A stretch of 64,000 bases of DNA from Janthinobacterium sp. BJB426. Lineage in GTDB: Bacteria > Pseudomonadota > Gammaproteobacteria > Burkholderiales > Burkholderiaceae_D. The stretch spans positions 33,291 through 97,290 of the forward strand of contig NZ_PDZL01000019.1 in NCBI RefSeq assembly GCF_002735705.1. The letters are read 5' to 3'. How positions within the stretch are numbered: position 1 is the stretch's first letter; each line of letters opens with the position of its first letter. Below, one piece after another: positions 47,809 to 57,384 of the stretch. Made by a program: the position numbers and the translations under genes. The notes beneath the pieces were generated by a model. The model worked only from the letters and a program-made list of their open reading frames with translations, searched no databases and was not told the DNA's origin.

Positions 47809-49473
47809 GTGAAGGACCTCGCCCCCGCCCTGCCAGCCGATCCGGCCGACCAACCCGCCAATCCCTCGCGCCGGCGCATCTTCCAGGCTGCTTCCGCAGT
47901 CGGCCTGGCCGCCAGCCTGCCAGCGCTGGCCGACGCCGCGCCAGCCCAAAAGACCATCGCCAAAGGTTCGCTCGACGCGAAACTCAAGGCGCACGTCAAG
48001 AACGTGGTCGTGATCTACCTGGAAAACCGCAGCTTCAACAACCTGTTCGCCAACTTCCCCGGCACCAGCGCCCCCCTGTCCGCCGTCACGGCCGAACAGG
48101 CGCAGCAGCTGGACCGCGACGGCAAGCCGCTGGCTACCCTGCCGAAAATCTGGGGCGGCCTGGTGCCGAACCAGCAAAATATCGGCGGCATCGATTACCT
48201 GATCAAGGAAGACCAGATTTCCGGCCTGCCGAACGCACCCTACAAATTGAGCGATGCGGCCGGCAAGCCCCTGCCCGAGAGCATCATCACGCGCGACCTC
48301 GTACACCGCTTCTATAACAACCAGATGCAGATCAACGGCGGCAAGAACGACGGCTTTGCCGCGTGGGCCGACAGCGGCGGCCTGGTGATGGGCCACTACG
48401 GCGAAACGTCGAAAAACCTGAACCTGTGGCAGATCGCCGAGCAGTACACCCTGTGCGACAACTTCTTCATGGCGGCCTTCGGCGGCTCCTACATGAACCA
48501 CCAGTTCCTGGTGACGGGCCGCGCCAACGAATACTTCAATGCTTCCGAGACGGCAGCGAAGAAAAAGATCGCCGTGCTGTCCGACGGCCCGCAAGGCGTG
48601 CGCCTGGCGATCTCGCCCGACTGCCCCGCCTCGGCACTGGACGGCAAACCGAAATACGTCAATGACGGCGCCCTCACGCCGGACGGCTACGCCGTCAACA
48701 CCATGGCGCCGCCCTACCAGCCAAGCTACATCCGGCCCGCGTTTGACGGCGACCCGCTGCATGCCGACCCGGCCGACGCGAATACCCTGCCGCCGCAAAC
48801 CTACGACACCATCGGCGACCTGCTGTCGCGCAAGGGCGTCAGCTGGGCGTGGTATGGCGGCGGCTGGCAAGCTGCGCTCGACCACAAGGGCGGCGGCAGC
48901 AAGCCGAACTTCCAGTTCCACCACCAGCCGCTGAACTACTTCAAGCAGTTCGCGCCAGGCACGGCGGCGCGCGCCGAGCACCTGCGCGACGGCGGCACAG
49001 GCGACAGCCCCATCTCGAACAAATTCCTCGCCGCCGCCGTGGCGGGCAAGCTGCCGGCCGTGACCTTCTACAAGCCGCAGGGTAATCTGAACCTGCACGC
49101 CGGGTACTCGGATATCGAATCGGGCGACCAGCACGTGGCCAACGTCATCCAGCATCTGAAGGAATCGCCGCAGTGGAAAGACATGATCGTGGTGATCACG
49201 TTCGATGAAAACGGCGGCTGGTGGGATCACGTGGCGCCGCCAAAAGGCGACCGCTGGGGTCCGGGTACGCGCATTCCCGCCATCGTCATCTCGCCGTACG
49301 CGAAGAAAGGCGCCGTCGACCACAGTTTTTACGACACGACGTCGATCCTGCGCCTGATCACGCGCCTGCACGACCTGCCGCTGCTCGAAGGCCTGAAAGT
49401 GCGCAATGACGCCTTCGCGTCCCGTGGCGCGCTGCCGCCGGGCGACCTTACTGGCGCTCTGAGCTTCCGCTAA
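47809..49473 (+). CDS. Tat-exported acid phosphatase / phospholipase C (phosphoesterase family)
   Basis: 554 residues from the GTG at 47809, which has AAGGAG at good spacing. A twin-arginine signal (SRRRIFQAASAVGLAASLPAL) indicates Tat export. The catalytic motif ENRSFNNLF resembles the ENRSFD of phospholipase C / AcpA-type acid phosphatases; later MAAFGGSYMNHQFL and FDENGGWWDHV with metal-binding His/Asp are present. Periplasmic or secreted phosphate release from phospholipid or organic phosphate is expected. Confidence 0.88.
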   Translation: MKDLAPALPADPADQPANPSRRRIFQAASAVGLAASLPALADAAPAQKTIAKGSLDAKLKAHVKNVVVIYLENRSFNNLFANFPGTSAPLSAVTAEQAQQLDRDGKPLATLPKIWGGLVPNQQNIGGIDYLIKEDQISGLPNAPYKLSDAAGKPLPESIITRDLVHRFYNNQMQINGGKNDGFAAWADSGGLVMGHYGETSKNLNLWQIAEQYTLCDNFFMAAFGGSYMNHQFLVTGRANEYFNASETAAKKKIAVLSDGPQGVRLAISPDCPASALDGKPKYVNDGALTPDGYAVNTMAPPYQPSYIRPAFDGDPLHADPADANTLPPQTYDTIGDLLSRKGVSWAWYGGGWQAALDHKGGGSKPNFQFHHQPLNYFKQFAPGTAARAEHLRDGGTGDSPISNKFLAAAVAGKLPAVTFYKPQGNLNLHAGYSDIESGDQHVANVIQHLKESPQWKDMIVVITFDENGGWWDHVAPPKGDRWGPGTRIPAIVISPYAKKGAVDHSFYDTTSILRLITRLHDLPLLEGLKVRNDAFASRGALPPGDLTGALSFR

Positions 49474-49484
49474 GCCACCCACAA

Positions 49485-49516
49485 TGCGGCACGCCTGTGA
49501 TACACTGCGTGCCGCA
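49485..49516 (+). repeat. Hairpin 1 downstream of the phosphoesterase gene
   Basis: TGCGGCACGC / GCGTGCCGCA, a perfect 10 bp stem with a 12 nt loop, 12 bp past the stop. There is no T-tract. It may stabilise the 3' end. Confidence 0.6.
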
Positions 49517-49525
49517 CTTAAATCC

Positions 49526-49553
49526 GCAGGACAAGTTTTCCTGCAGCTTGTCC
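49526..49553 (+). promoter_or_regulatory. Mutually exclusive hairpin region
   Basis: GCAGGA (49526-49531) pairs with TCCTGC (49539-49544). The overlapping GGACAAG (49529-49535) pairs with CTTGTCC (49547-49553), so only one hairpin can form at a time. Followed by the terminator at 49562-49593. Confidence 0.4.
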
Positions 49554-49561
49554 CAACAATG

Positions 49562-49593
49562 AGCCCGACTCCAGTAGCCGGGCTTTTGTTTTG
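49562..49593 (+). terminator. Intrinsic terminator before the 78-residue gene
   Basis: AGCCCG (49562-49567) and CGGGCT (49579-49584) arms, then TTTGTTTTG. Confidence 0.8.
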
Positions 49594-49678
49594 TGGATGA
49601 AGTTAAAGCGTATAGACATAGGCAGGCAGCACCTTGCCCGCCCCCTGGCTTTCGCAGGCCAGGGACTGAGGTTAGCAA

Positions 49679-49915
49679 ATGAGAGACAAAAAAGACAACG
49701 CCACCATCGACTTGCCCGGCTTCGGCCCGCCGCCAGCGCACGATGCGCCAGAGCCGGCGCCGGAGCCGCAGCGCCGCGCGCGCGCGCGCAAGGTGGCTTT
49801 GAAGCAGGTGCAGCTCGAATTGCTGGAGCCGACCGACGCCACGGGCTTGCCCGTATGGACGCGCGACGCCGGACTCGATCTCACCGGTTTGCCCATCTGG
49901 GCTCCCGATACCTGA
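49679..49915 (+). CDS. Small hypothetical protein (78 residues)
   Basis: 78-residue hydrophilic protein with an Arg-rich middle (QRRARARK, about 31-38) and two related C-terminal repeats, ATGLPVWTRDAG and LTGLPIWAPDT. The ATG is preceded by GAGG, and a hairpin (CCCTGGC/GCCAGGG, 49643-49664) sits 3 bp before that site. Function unknown. Confidence 0.6.
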   Translation: MRDKKDNATIDLPGFGPPPAHDAPEPAPEPQRRARARKVALKQVQLELLEPTDATGLPVWTRDAGLDLTGLPIWAPDT

Positions 49916-50024
49916 TTTCCCAACGCGGGCGGCCGTTTGCCGCCGGCTTCATCACCATCCGCACAAGGGCGTAGAACGCCTGTAGACTGTGCCCATCCAC
50001 CCGCTTTTTACCGGCTCCGCCCCT

Positions 50025-51452
50025 ATGAACACCACCACTGCCACTACCACTTCTTTTTCCAGCCTGCCGCTGACGCCCGCCTTTTTGGCCAATCTGGACT
50101 CGCTCGGCTACCACGAGATGACCACCATCCAGGCGCAAAGCCTGCCGGCGGTGCTCGATGGCCGCGACCTGATCGCCCAGGCGAAAACGGGCAGCGGCAA
50201 GACCGCCGCCTTCGGCATCGGCATCCTGCACAAGCTCAATCCGGCCTGGTTTGCCGTGCAAGGCCTGGTGCTGTGCCCCACGCGCGAACTGGCCGACCAG
50301 GTGGCCAATGAGCTGCGCCGCCTGGCCCGCGCGGCCGGCAACATCAAGATCCTGACCCTGACGGGCGGCGCGCCGATGCGTCCGCAAATCGCCTCGCTGG
50401 AACACGGCGCCCACATCGTCGTCGGCACGCCGGGCCGTTTGCGCGACCACCTGGGCCGCGGCACCATCAACCTGAATCACGTGCAAACGCTGGTGCTCGA
50501 TGAAGCGGACCGCATGACGGACATGGGCTTTTACGAAGAAATCGCCGGCATCGTCAGCGCCTGCCCGGCACGCCGCCAGACCTTGCTGTTCTCGGCCACG
50601 TATCCGGAAGACATCCGCCGCGCCACGGCATCGTTCCTCGTCAATCCGCTGGAAGTGACGGTCGAGGCGCAGCACGACAACGAAAAGATCGAACAGCGCT
50701 TCTATGAAATCGGCTTCGACGAGCGCAATGGCGCCGTCGGCAAGCTGCTCAAGCACTTCAAGCCGGAATCGACCCTGGCCTTCTGCAACACCAAGGTGCA
50801 TTGCCGCGAACTGGCCGAAGAACTGCGCCAGCAAGGCTTTTCCGCGCTGGCCCTGTACGGCGAGCTGGAACAGCGCGAGCGCGATGAAATCCTCGTGCTG
50901 TTCGCCAACCGCAGCTGCTCCGTGCTGGTGGCCACCGACGTGGCCGCGCGCGGCCTCGATATCTCCGACCTGGGCGCCGTGATCAACGTCGACGTGTCGA
51001 AGGACACGGAAGTGCACATCCACCGCATCGGCCGCACGGGCCGCGGCAGCAAGAAGGGCCTGGCCCTGTCGCTGTGTGCGCCGAACGAAAAAAAATGGGT
51101 CAAGCTGATCGAGCAATACCAGAACAGCGCCGCCGAATGGCACGACCTGAAGGAACTGGCCGAAGATGACGGCATGGAAGCGCTGCCGGCGCCAATGGTC
51201 ACCCTGTGCATCATGGGCGGCAAGAAGGACAAGCTGCGTCCAGGCGACTTGCTGGGCGCGCTGACGGGCGACGCCGGTCTCACCAAGGAGCAAGTGGGCA
51301 AGATCAACGTGTTCGAGTTCATGACCTACGTGGCGCTGGACCGCAAGGTGGCAGAGGCTGCCTTCAAGCGCCTCAACGCAGGCAATACCCTGGGCCGCGA
51401 CTTCGGCAACATCAAGGGCCGCAGCTTCAAGATGCGCTTTATCGAAGCGTAA
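50025..51452 (+). CDS. dbpA: ATP-dependent RNA helicase DbpA
   Basis: DEAD-box helicase for 50S ribosome assembly, recruited to 23S rRNA helix 92. 475 residues from the ATG at 50025 (a 12-residue upstream extension is rejected). Motif I AKTGSGKT, motif II LDEADRM, motif III FSAT, and HRIGRTGRG are all present. The C-terminal DbpA RNA-binding domain is at about 400-475. Convergent with the downstream gene, with stops overlapping by 14 bp. Confidence 0.95.
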   Translation: MNTTTATTTSFSSLPLTPAFLANLDSLGYHEMTTIQAQSLPAVLDGRDLIAQAKTGSGKTAAFGIGILHKLNPAWFAVQGLVLCPTRELADQVANELRRLARAAGNIKILTLTGGAPMRPQIASLEHGAHIVVGTPGRLRDHLGRGTINLNHVQTLVLDEADRMTDMGFYEEIAGIVSACPARRQTLLFSATYPEDIRRATASFLVNPLEVTVEAQHDNEKIEQRFYEIGFDERNGAVGKLLKHFKPESTLAFCNTKVHCRELAEELRQQGFSALALYGELEQRERDEILVLFANRSCSVLVATDVAARGLDISDLGAVINVDVSKDTEVHIHRIGRTGRGSKKGLALSLCAPNEKKWVKLIEQYQNSAAEWHDLKELAEDDGMEALPAPMVTLCIMGGKKDKLRPGDLLGALTGDAGLTKEQVGKINVFEFMTYVALDRKVAEAAFKRLNAGNTLGRDFGNIKGRSFKMRFIEA

Positions 51453-51981
51453 GCACCGGCAAGGCACGCAGGGCCGCCATGGCCCTGCGTCCCGGATAAT
51501 CTTCCCACACGGGATACTCCCGGCGGTAGTAGCAGTTCCAGTAGCTGATGGCGCGCCGCTCCAGGGTGGCCACATACGCGGGATTTTCCCGCAGGTAGCG
51601 CACCAGCGCCTGCGCATTCCAGGCCGGCAGCGCCGACCCGATTCTCTCGACAATCTCCAGCACGTACTCACCGCACAGGTGCACGACGAAGGGCACCGTC
51701 CATGCCCGCTCCTGCAGCAACAGCTGTTTTAAGCACGCTTCGCGCACGTGACCATCATGGTGGCGCGTGCCCAGGCACAGGGCGATCACGCCCGCGTCGC
51801 CGGGCAGCCGCGTGCAGGCCAGCAACCGCTCGCGGTCGTAATACGTGCGCGTCGGGATCCGCAAGGCCTGTCCATCCTGGCGCACGGCAAATGGCGGGTG
51901 CGCGTGGCTGCTCCCCAGCGCGGGCAGCAGCTGCGCCACCGTGCCGGCCAATGCGGCCGGAAAGGCATCCGCTTCAGCCAT
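51439..51981 (-). CDS. Hypothetical protein (180 residues)
   Basis: 180 residues from ATG 51981. It has many aromatic and Arg residues, no signal peptide, and motifs such as SYWNCYYRREYPVWEDYPGR near the C-terminus. It overlaps the preceding gene by 8 bp on the same strand and dbpA by 14 bp on the other. Family not recognised. Confidence 0.65.
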   Translation of the reverse strand: MAEADAFPAALAGTVAQLLPALGSSHAHPPFAVRQDGQALRIPTRTYYDRERLLACTRLPGDAGVIALCLGTRHHDGHVREACLKQLLLQERAWTVPFVVHLCGEYVLEIVERIGSALPAWNAQALVRYLRENPAYVATLERRAISYWNCYYRREYPVWEDYPGRRAMAALRALPVLTLR

Positions 51982-52546
51982 CGCCAGCTTCCTTGCACAC
52001 CTTGCGCACGCCCAGCGCGGGTTTATCCACCTTTTCAAAGATCACATTCGAATACCATTCGGCAGGATCGCCTTCGGTGGGCTTGCCCAACGAGATATAA
52101 AAGCCGCCGTGGGTGAACAGGGCCGTGGTTTCCTTGCCGGGCTTGGCCGCCTGCAGGAAGATCGGCCAGGCCGCCCTGTCGACTGGCGTAAACCGCGCGG
52201 CCAGCAGCGCCAGCAGGCGCGCATGCGTGGCCGGCGCATACGGGAACAGGTACAGGTACTCGACCAGTTCACCGCCGTCCGCCAGGCGCGTAACGGCCGA
52301 TGTCGCCGTATCCACTTCACTGCCAAAACGACAGAGCACCCCGCCGCTGTAGGCGAAATCGATGACGGTCGCCGGCGCGCACGCCTGCCGTTCGCGATCG
52401 ATGCCGACGGGCGGCAGCGCGCGCACTTGCGCCAGCAGCGCCTCGCCGGAGGTGGCCAGCGCGGGAAAGCCGGGGCAGGCGCTGGCCGCCTGGACGGAGT
52501 TCGACAAGGCAAGGCAAAAACTCAATAGCAGCAAACGACGCTTCAC
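51974..52546 (-). CDS. Secreted hypothetical protein (190 residues)
   Basis: 190 residues with a signal peptide (MKRRLLLLSFCLALSNSVQA, 1-20) and at least three Cys in the mature part. Probably periplasmic. Family not recognised. It overlaps the next gene by 8 bp and lies 60 bp downstream of cysS. Confidence 0.65.
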   Translation of the reverse strand: MKRRLLLLSFCLALSNSVQAASACPGFPALATSGEALLAQVRALPPVGIDRERQACAPATVIDFAYSGGVLCRFGSEVDTATSAVTRLADGGELVEYLYLFPYAPATHARLLALLAARFTPVDRAAWPIFLQAAKPGKETTALFTHGGFYISLGKPTEGDPAEWYSNVIFEKVDKPALGVRKVCKEAGDG

Positions 52547-52606
52547 GGCATCTCCAGTTTCATCAGGCGGCCATTATGCATGGCCGCCACAGATACGGCC
52601 ACACGC

Positions 52607-53989
52607 TCACAGGGGACGCGCCTGCTGCCCCTGCGGCGTATCGTCGATGTCATAACCGGTCGCGCGCGCCAGGTCGCGCAAGCGGTCCGCCTCGGCCCAC
52701 TGGCGCTGCGCGCGGGCGATGGCCCGTTCCGCCATCCACGCCTGCACCTTCTGCGGCACTGCCATCTGCGCCGGCTGCCAGGCCAGCAGATCGAGCCCCA
52801 GGGCAGCATCGAAGCGCGCCATGGTGGTCTTTTTGACGGCGTCCGGCAGCTCGCTTTTCAACAGTTCCCAGGCCACGGCCAGCGCGCGCGGGAAGTTCAG
52901 GTCATCGTTGATCTGCGCCGCGAAACGCGCCAGCCATGCAGGATCAGGAGCGGCCTCCCCCTGCGCTTCGCCAAGGCCATGTACGCTGACCCGCAGGCGC
53001 GCCAGGCCGCTGCTGGCGGCACGCAGGGCGTCGTCCGTGAAATTGAGGCTGCTGCGGTAGTGGGCGCCCAGGCACAGGTAGCGGTAGGCCAGCGGATCGA
53101 CGCCCTGCTCCACCAGGCTTTGCAAGCGTAAAAAGTCGCCCGAGGATTTCGACATCTTCGCGTCCTGTGTTTTCAGGAAGGCACCGTGCAGCCAGAAGTT
53201 GGCCAGGCGCGTGCCGTGGCGCGCTTCCGTTTGCGCGATCTCGTTGCTGTGGTGGACGGCCACGTGGTCTTCGCCGCCGCAATGGATGTCGAAATACGCA
53301 CCCAGGTGCTTTTCCGCCATGGCCGAGCATTCGATATGCCAGCCCGGAAAACCCAGGCCCCACGGGCTGTCCCATTCCATCTGCCGCTGTCCCGGCACGC
53401 CGCTGAACTTCCACAGCGCAAAGTCGCAGATGTCGCGCTTCTCGCCCAGGTCCACGCGCTTGCCCGCCTGCAGGCCGTCGCGGTTCAGGCGCGCCAGTTT
53501 TCCGTAACTGTCCTGGCGCGTCGTGTCGAAATAGATGCCGTCGTCCGTGCGGTAAGTGTAGCCCTTCGCTTCCAGGTCGAGAATAAATTCAATCTGCTCC
53601 GCGATGTGGTCCGTGGCGCGGCACCAGACTGTGGGCGGCAGGATATTCAGCGCGCGCAGATCGCCCTCGAACGCGCGAGTGAATTCGGCGGCGATATCCC
53701 AGGCCGACTTGCCGCTGCGGGCGCTGCGTGCCTCGATCTTGTCGTCGCCGCTGTCCGCATCCGATGTCAAATGGCCCACGTCCGTGATGTTCATCACGTG
53801 GCGCACCTGCAAGCCGTTGAACTCGAGCGCGCGGCGCAAGCCGTCGACGAACAGATAGGTGCGCAGGTTGCCGATGTGCGCATAGTCGTAGACGGTGGGG
53901 CCGCAGGCATACACGCCAGCCTTGCCGGGGGCGATGGTCTCGAAGGGCCGCAGGCTGCGGCTATACGTGTCGTACAAATGAAGTGTCAT
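52607..53989 (-). CDS. cysS: Cysteinyl-tRNA synthetase
   Basis: 460-residue class I synthetase charging tRNA-Cys. The HIGH signature is HIGN (in [14 protein letters not shown]) and the KMSKS motif is in [11 protein letters not shown]. Zinc-ligand cysteines include [10 protein letters not shown] and [10 protein letters not shown]. The gene is preceded by a leader with a 32-codon ORF and a strong hairpin with a T-rich tract, which may be an attenuator. Confidence 0.97.
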   Translation of the reverse strand: MTLHLYDTYSRSLRPFETIAPGKAGVYACGPTVYDYAHIGNLRTYLFVDGLRRALEFNGLQVRHVMNITDVGHLTSDADSGDDKIEARSARSGKSAWDIAAEFTRAFEGDLRALNILPPTVWCRATDHIAEQIEFILDLEAKGYTYRTDDGIYFDTTRQDSYGKLARLNRDGLQAGKRVDLGEKRDICDFALWKFSGVPGQRQMEWDSPWGLGFPGWHIECSAMAEKHLGAYFDIHCGGEDHVAVHHSNEIAQTEARHGTRLANFWLHGAFLKTQDAKMSKSSGDFLRLQSLVEQGVDPLAYRYLCLGAHYRSSLNFTDDALRAASSGLARLRVSVHGLGEAQGEAAPDPAWLARFAAQINDDLNFPRALAVAWELLKSELPDAVKKTTMARFDAALGLDLLAWQPAQMAVPQKVQAWMAERAIARAQRQWAEADRLRDLARATGYDIDDTPQGQQARPL

Positions 53990-54022
53990 GCGGGACTTTC
54001 ATGCGCGTTGCGGAAAAAGAAA

Positions 54023-54053
54023 ATGGCCACAGGTTTTTCAACACTGTGGCCAT
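54023..54053 (-). terminator. Strong hairpin terminator in the cysS leader
   Basis: ATGGCCACAG (54044-54053 on minus) and CTGTGGCCAT (54023-54032) form a perfect 10 bp stem with an 11 nt loop, followed by TTTCTTTTTCC. It lies 33 bp before the cysS start and so must be bypassed or started after for cysS expression. Confidence 0.85.
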
Positions 54054-54072
54054 CGGGATGAGGAGTAAAAGT

Positions 54073-54171
54073 TTAACGGCGCAGGGCCGCATCCTCGCGA
54101 AGCCAGGTACACGGACACAGCGCAGCGGCGGCGCGGTATGCAAGGACTGGATGGAGGATGGAAGAGATCAT
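54073..54171 (-). CDS. Candidate cysS leader peptide (32 residues)
   Basis: ATG 54171 to TAA 54073-54075. It begins MISSILHPVLAYR and has Cys at positions 19 and 21 (ALCPCTW), then DAALRR at the end. The stop is 19 bp before the terminator hairpin. A -35/-10 pair (TTGACT at 54202-54207, GATATT at 54178-54183, 18 bp apart) would make this ORF leaderless; no ribosome site is visible. The function as a cysteine-sensing attenuator is inference. Confidence 0.35.
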   Translation of the reverse strand: MISSILHPVLAYRAAAALCPCTWLREDAALRR

Positions 54172-54226
54172 GGTGAGAATATCGCATGCGCACGGGCGGG
54201 CAGTCAAGCCCTCCCGCGACGCGGGC

Positions 54227-55468
54227 CTACTTTTTCGCCTGCTCGATATGCGGCAGCAGTACCGTCAGGATGCCCAGCAGCGGCAGGTAGGAGCAGATTT
54301 TATACACATAGGCGATGCCCGACACGTCGGCCAGGTGGCCCATCGCGGCGGCCGCGATGCCCGAGACGCCGAACATCAGGCCAAAGAAGATGCCCGCGAT
54401 CATGCCCACCTTGCCCGGCACCAGTTCCTGCGCAAAGACGACGATAGCGGAAAAGGCGGACGAAATCACGAAACCGATGATCACCGTCAAGACGGCCGTC
54501 CAGAACAGGTCGACGTACGGCAGTAGCAGGGTAAATGGCGCGGCGCCCAGGATGGAAATCCAGATCACGCGCTTGCGGCCGATGCGGTCGCCGATGGGGC
54601 CGCCCATGAAGGTGCCGGCCGCCACCGCGGCGAGGAAGAGGAACAGATACAACTGGGCATCGCCGAGCGACAGGTGAAATTTGTCGATCAAATAAAACGT
54701 GTAATAGCTCGACAGGCTGGCCATGTAGATGTACTTCGAGAACACCAGCAGAGCCAGCACACCCAGCGCGCCAATCACCTTGTTGCGCGACAAGTTAGGG
54801 CCATGGCCGCCCGTCTTCGGCTTGAAGCTGGCCAGGTGGCCGCTATACCAGTGGCTGACCTTGTACAGCACGCCGATGGCCAGCACGGCCAGCAGGCTGA
54901 ACCAGGCGACATTGCCGTGGCCACGGTTCACGATGACGGCCGCCGCCAGCAGGGGGCCCAGGGCGGAGCCGACATTGCCGCCCACCTGGAACAGCGACTG
55001 GGCAAAGCCGTAGCGTCCGCCGGACGCCATGCGCGCCACGCGCGACGCCTCCGGGTGAAAGGTCGAGGAACCGACGCCGATCAGGCCAGCGGCGATCAGC
55101 AGGGTCGGGAAGGTCGAGACGATGGACAACATCAGCACGCCGGCCAGGGTAAAGCACATGCCGACTGGCAACAGGAATGGCAGCGGACGGCGGTCCGTGT
55201 ACAAGCCGATCCACGGCTGCAGCAACGATGCCGTGCACTGGAACGTCAGGGTAATGAGGCCGACCTGGGTAAAACTGAGTGAAAACTCGGCTTTCAGCAT
55301 CGGATAAATCGACGGCAATAATGCCTGGATCAAGTCATTGAGCAAATGCACGAAGGCGACAGCGCCCAGGATGTGCATGGCCAGACCGGATTGTTGTTGG
55401 GAACTTTGAAGCGAGGGAGCCGCCGGCACGGGCGTGGCCAATGCTGGGGCAGGTGTAGTTGTGTGCAT
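54227..55468 (-). CDS. MFS transporter, fosmidomycin-resistance (Fsr) type
   Basis: Inner-membrane exporter of 413 residues with 12 predicted spans. Family motifs include VGSSTFHPEASRVARMASGGR and QSLFQVGGNVGSALGPLLAA, typical of Fsr. It is divergent from an AraC regulator at 55595, which may control it. Drug or metabolite exported is unknown here. Confidence 0.9.
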   Translation of the reverse strand: MHTTTPAPALATPVPAAPSLQSSQQQSGLAMHILGAVAFVHLLNDLIQALLPSIYPMLKAEFSLSFTQVGLITLTFQCTASLLQPWIGLYTDRRPLPFLLPVGMCFTLAGVLMLSIVSTFPTLLIAAGLIGVGSSTFHPEASRVARMASGGRYGFAQSLFQVGGNVGSALGPLLAAAVIVNRGHGNVAWFSLLAVLAIGVLYKVSHWYSGHLASFKPKTGGHGPNLSRNKVIGALGVLALLVFSKYIYMASLSSYYTFYLIDKFHLSLGDAQLYLFLFLAAVAAGTFMGGPIGDRIGRKRVIWISILGAAPFTLLLPYVDLFWTAVLTVIIGFVISSAFSAIVVFAQELVPGKVGMIAGIFFGLMFGVSGIAAAAMGHLADVSGIAYVYKICSYLPLLGILTVLLPHIEQAKK

Positions 55469-55594
55469 GTGTCATCCGCAATAATCGGGCACGGCGGCGG
55501 CCCGGCAAAGAAGCCAGTATAGTATGGTCGCTGAACTGATAACTTCCAATAATCGTCGCCCAAGTGACAACCAAGAGACAAGCCAACGCCCCAC

Positions 55595-56425
55595 ATGTAC
55601 ACCCAGCAACCCGCCCAGACCCATCCCGATGGCGTGCCGTTCAGCCGCAGCACCAGCTCGCACGATTACCAGCACGTGCCGCGCCCCGTGACGGCCATGT
55701 CCAGACAATATGCGGCGGGCGACTACACGGCGCCGCACAGCCATGTGCGGGCGCAACTGCTGTATGCGACGGAAGGCGTGATGCGCGTCTCCACCGGGCA
55801 CGGCGTGTGGATCCTGCCGCCGCGGCGCGCCCTGCTGATCCCCGTGGGCGTCGTGCACGAAGTCCACATCTTGAGCGAACTGAGCATGCGCACCGTGTAC
55901 ATCGATGCGCAGGTGGCGGCCCAATATGGCCCCGATTGCAAGGTACTGGAAGTGAGCCGGCTATTGCGCGAGCTGATCCTGGCCTTGCTGGCCGAACCGA
56001 TCGAATATGCGCTGGCGGGACGCGGCGACTGGCTGGCGCACCTGATCCTGTCGGAACTGGCGGTGGCCGATACCGTGCCCCTCGCCATCCCCTGGCCGCG
56101 CGACCGGCGCCTGGTGGCCGTCTGCTCTGCCATCATGGAAGCGCCCGGCAGCCGGCGCAGCATCGAGGAGTGGGCGCAGGATGCGGGCGCCAGCGCGCGC
56201 ACCTTGATCCGTTTATTCCCCAAGGAAACGGGCTTGCATTACCGCCAATGGCTGCAGCAAGTCCACCTGGCCGAGGCCTTCTGCCGCCTGGACCGGGGCG
56301 AAGGCGTGGCGGCCATCGCCTATGCGCTGGGTTACGCCAGCCCCAGCGCCTTCAGCGCCATGTTCCGCCGTATCCTGGGCCGCACGCCGCAACACTACCT
56401 GAGCGAGTGGCGCGCCGCCGATTAA
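55595..56425 (+). CDS. AraC-family transcriptional regulator
   Basis: 276 residues. N-terminal cupin-like sensor (about 30-130, YTAPHSHVRAQLLYATEGVM), then two helix-turn-helix units with SIEEWAQDAGASARTLIRLFPKETG and AIAYALGYASPSAFSAMFRRILG. It diverges from the MFS gene across a 126 bp gap and is the likely local regulator of it. Confidence 0.92.
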   Translation: MYTQQPAQTHPDGVPFSRSTSSHDYQHVPRPVTAMSRQYAAGDYTAPHSHVRAQLLYATEGVMRVSTGHGVWILPPRRALLIPVGVVHEVHILSELSMRTVYIDAQVAAQYGPDCKVLEVSRLLRELILALLAEPIEYALAGRGDWLAHLILSELAVADTVPLAIPWPRDRRLVAVCSAIMEAPGSRRSIEEWAQDAGASARTLIRLFPKETGLHYRQWLQQVHLAEAFCRLDRGEGVAAIAYALGYASPSAFSAMFRRILGRTPQHYLSEWRAAD

Positions 56426-56467
56426 ACGGAAAAAGCAGCCCGCAGGCTGCTTTTTACATATTAAAAC

Positions 56468-57157
56468 TTACTCTTTTTCGCCCGCAATCAAGCGGTAGGC
56501 CAGCGCGCCCAGCAAGGCACCGATGATCGGTGCCAGCCAGAACAGCCACAACTGGCTCGTGGCCCAGTCGCCCACGTACAGGGCCACGCCCGTGCTGCGG
56601 GCCGGGTTGACGGAAGTATTCGTGACGGGAATGCTGATCAGGTGGATCAGGGTCAGCGCCAGGCCGATCGGCAGCGGGGCAAAGCCGGCCGGCGCGCGCT
56701 TGTCGGTGGCGCCCAGGATGACGATCAGGAAGAACATCGTCAGCACGATTTCAATGACCAGGGCCGACAGCATCGAATAACCGCCCGGCGAGTGGGCGCC
56801 GAAGCCGTTCGAGGCAAAGCCCTTGCTGACATCGAAACCGGCCTGGCCGCTGGCGATCACGTACAGCACGCCGCCGGCCACGATGGCGCCCAGCACTTGC
56901 GCGATGATGTATGGCAACAGTTGATTGGCGGGGAAGCGGCCGCCGGCCCACAGGCCGATCGACACGGCTGGGTTCAGGTGGCAGCCCGAGATGTGGCCGA
57001 TGGCGTAGGCCATGGTCAGCACCGTCAGGCCAAATGCCAGCGCCACGCCGGCAAAGCCGATACCGAGGCCGGGAAAAGCGGCGGCCAGCACGGCGCTGCC
57101 GCAACCGCCCAGAACCAGCCAGAACGTGCCGAGAAACTCGGCGCCATATTGTTTCAT
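56468..57157 (-). CDS. aqpZ: Aquaporin Z
   Basis: 229-residue water channel. Both NPA boxes are present ([16 protein letters not shown] and [12 protein letters not shown]) with six spans plus two half-helices, and the SF arginine is in the second box (NPARS). The ATG at 57157 has AAGGAA upstream; a longer in-frame extension is rejected. An AT-rich region of about 90 bp (57295-57385) upstream probably holds its promoter. Confidence 0.95.
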   Translation of the reverse strand: MKQYGAEFLGTFWLVLGGCGSAVLAAAFPGLGIGFAGVALAFGLTVLTMAYAIGHISGCHLNPAVSIGLWAGGRFPANQLLPYIIAQVLGAIVAGGVLYVIASGQAGFDVSKGFASNGFGAHSPGGYSMLSALVIEIVLTMFFLIVILGATDKRAPAGFAPLPIGLALTLIHLISIPVTNTSVNPARSTGVALYVGDWATSQLWLFWLAPIIGALLGALAYRLIAGEKE

Positions 57158-57384
57158 GATGTATTCCTTTAAATAGTCGAGAAAACGTACCAGGGGACGA
57201 CCAGTCAGACCGCTCATTGAGCTCGCCCTCACCGCATGGTGATGGCAAGGCAAACACCAGCAAAGTACGGCTACGCAATCGCAGCACAGCGCGCATAATG
57301 ACATATTGTCATTATCAAGGCAACATTAATCTCATGCAACAATATTAATGGTTTTCTTGGAATCAACTATTATTTTATCAATCA

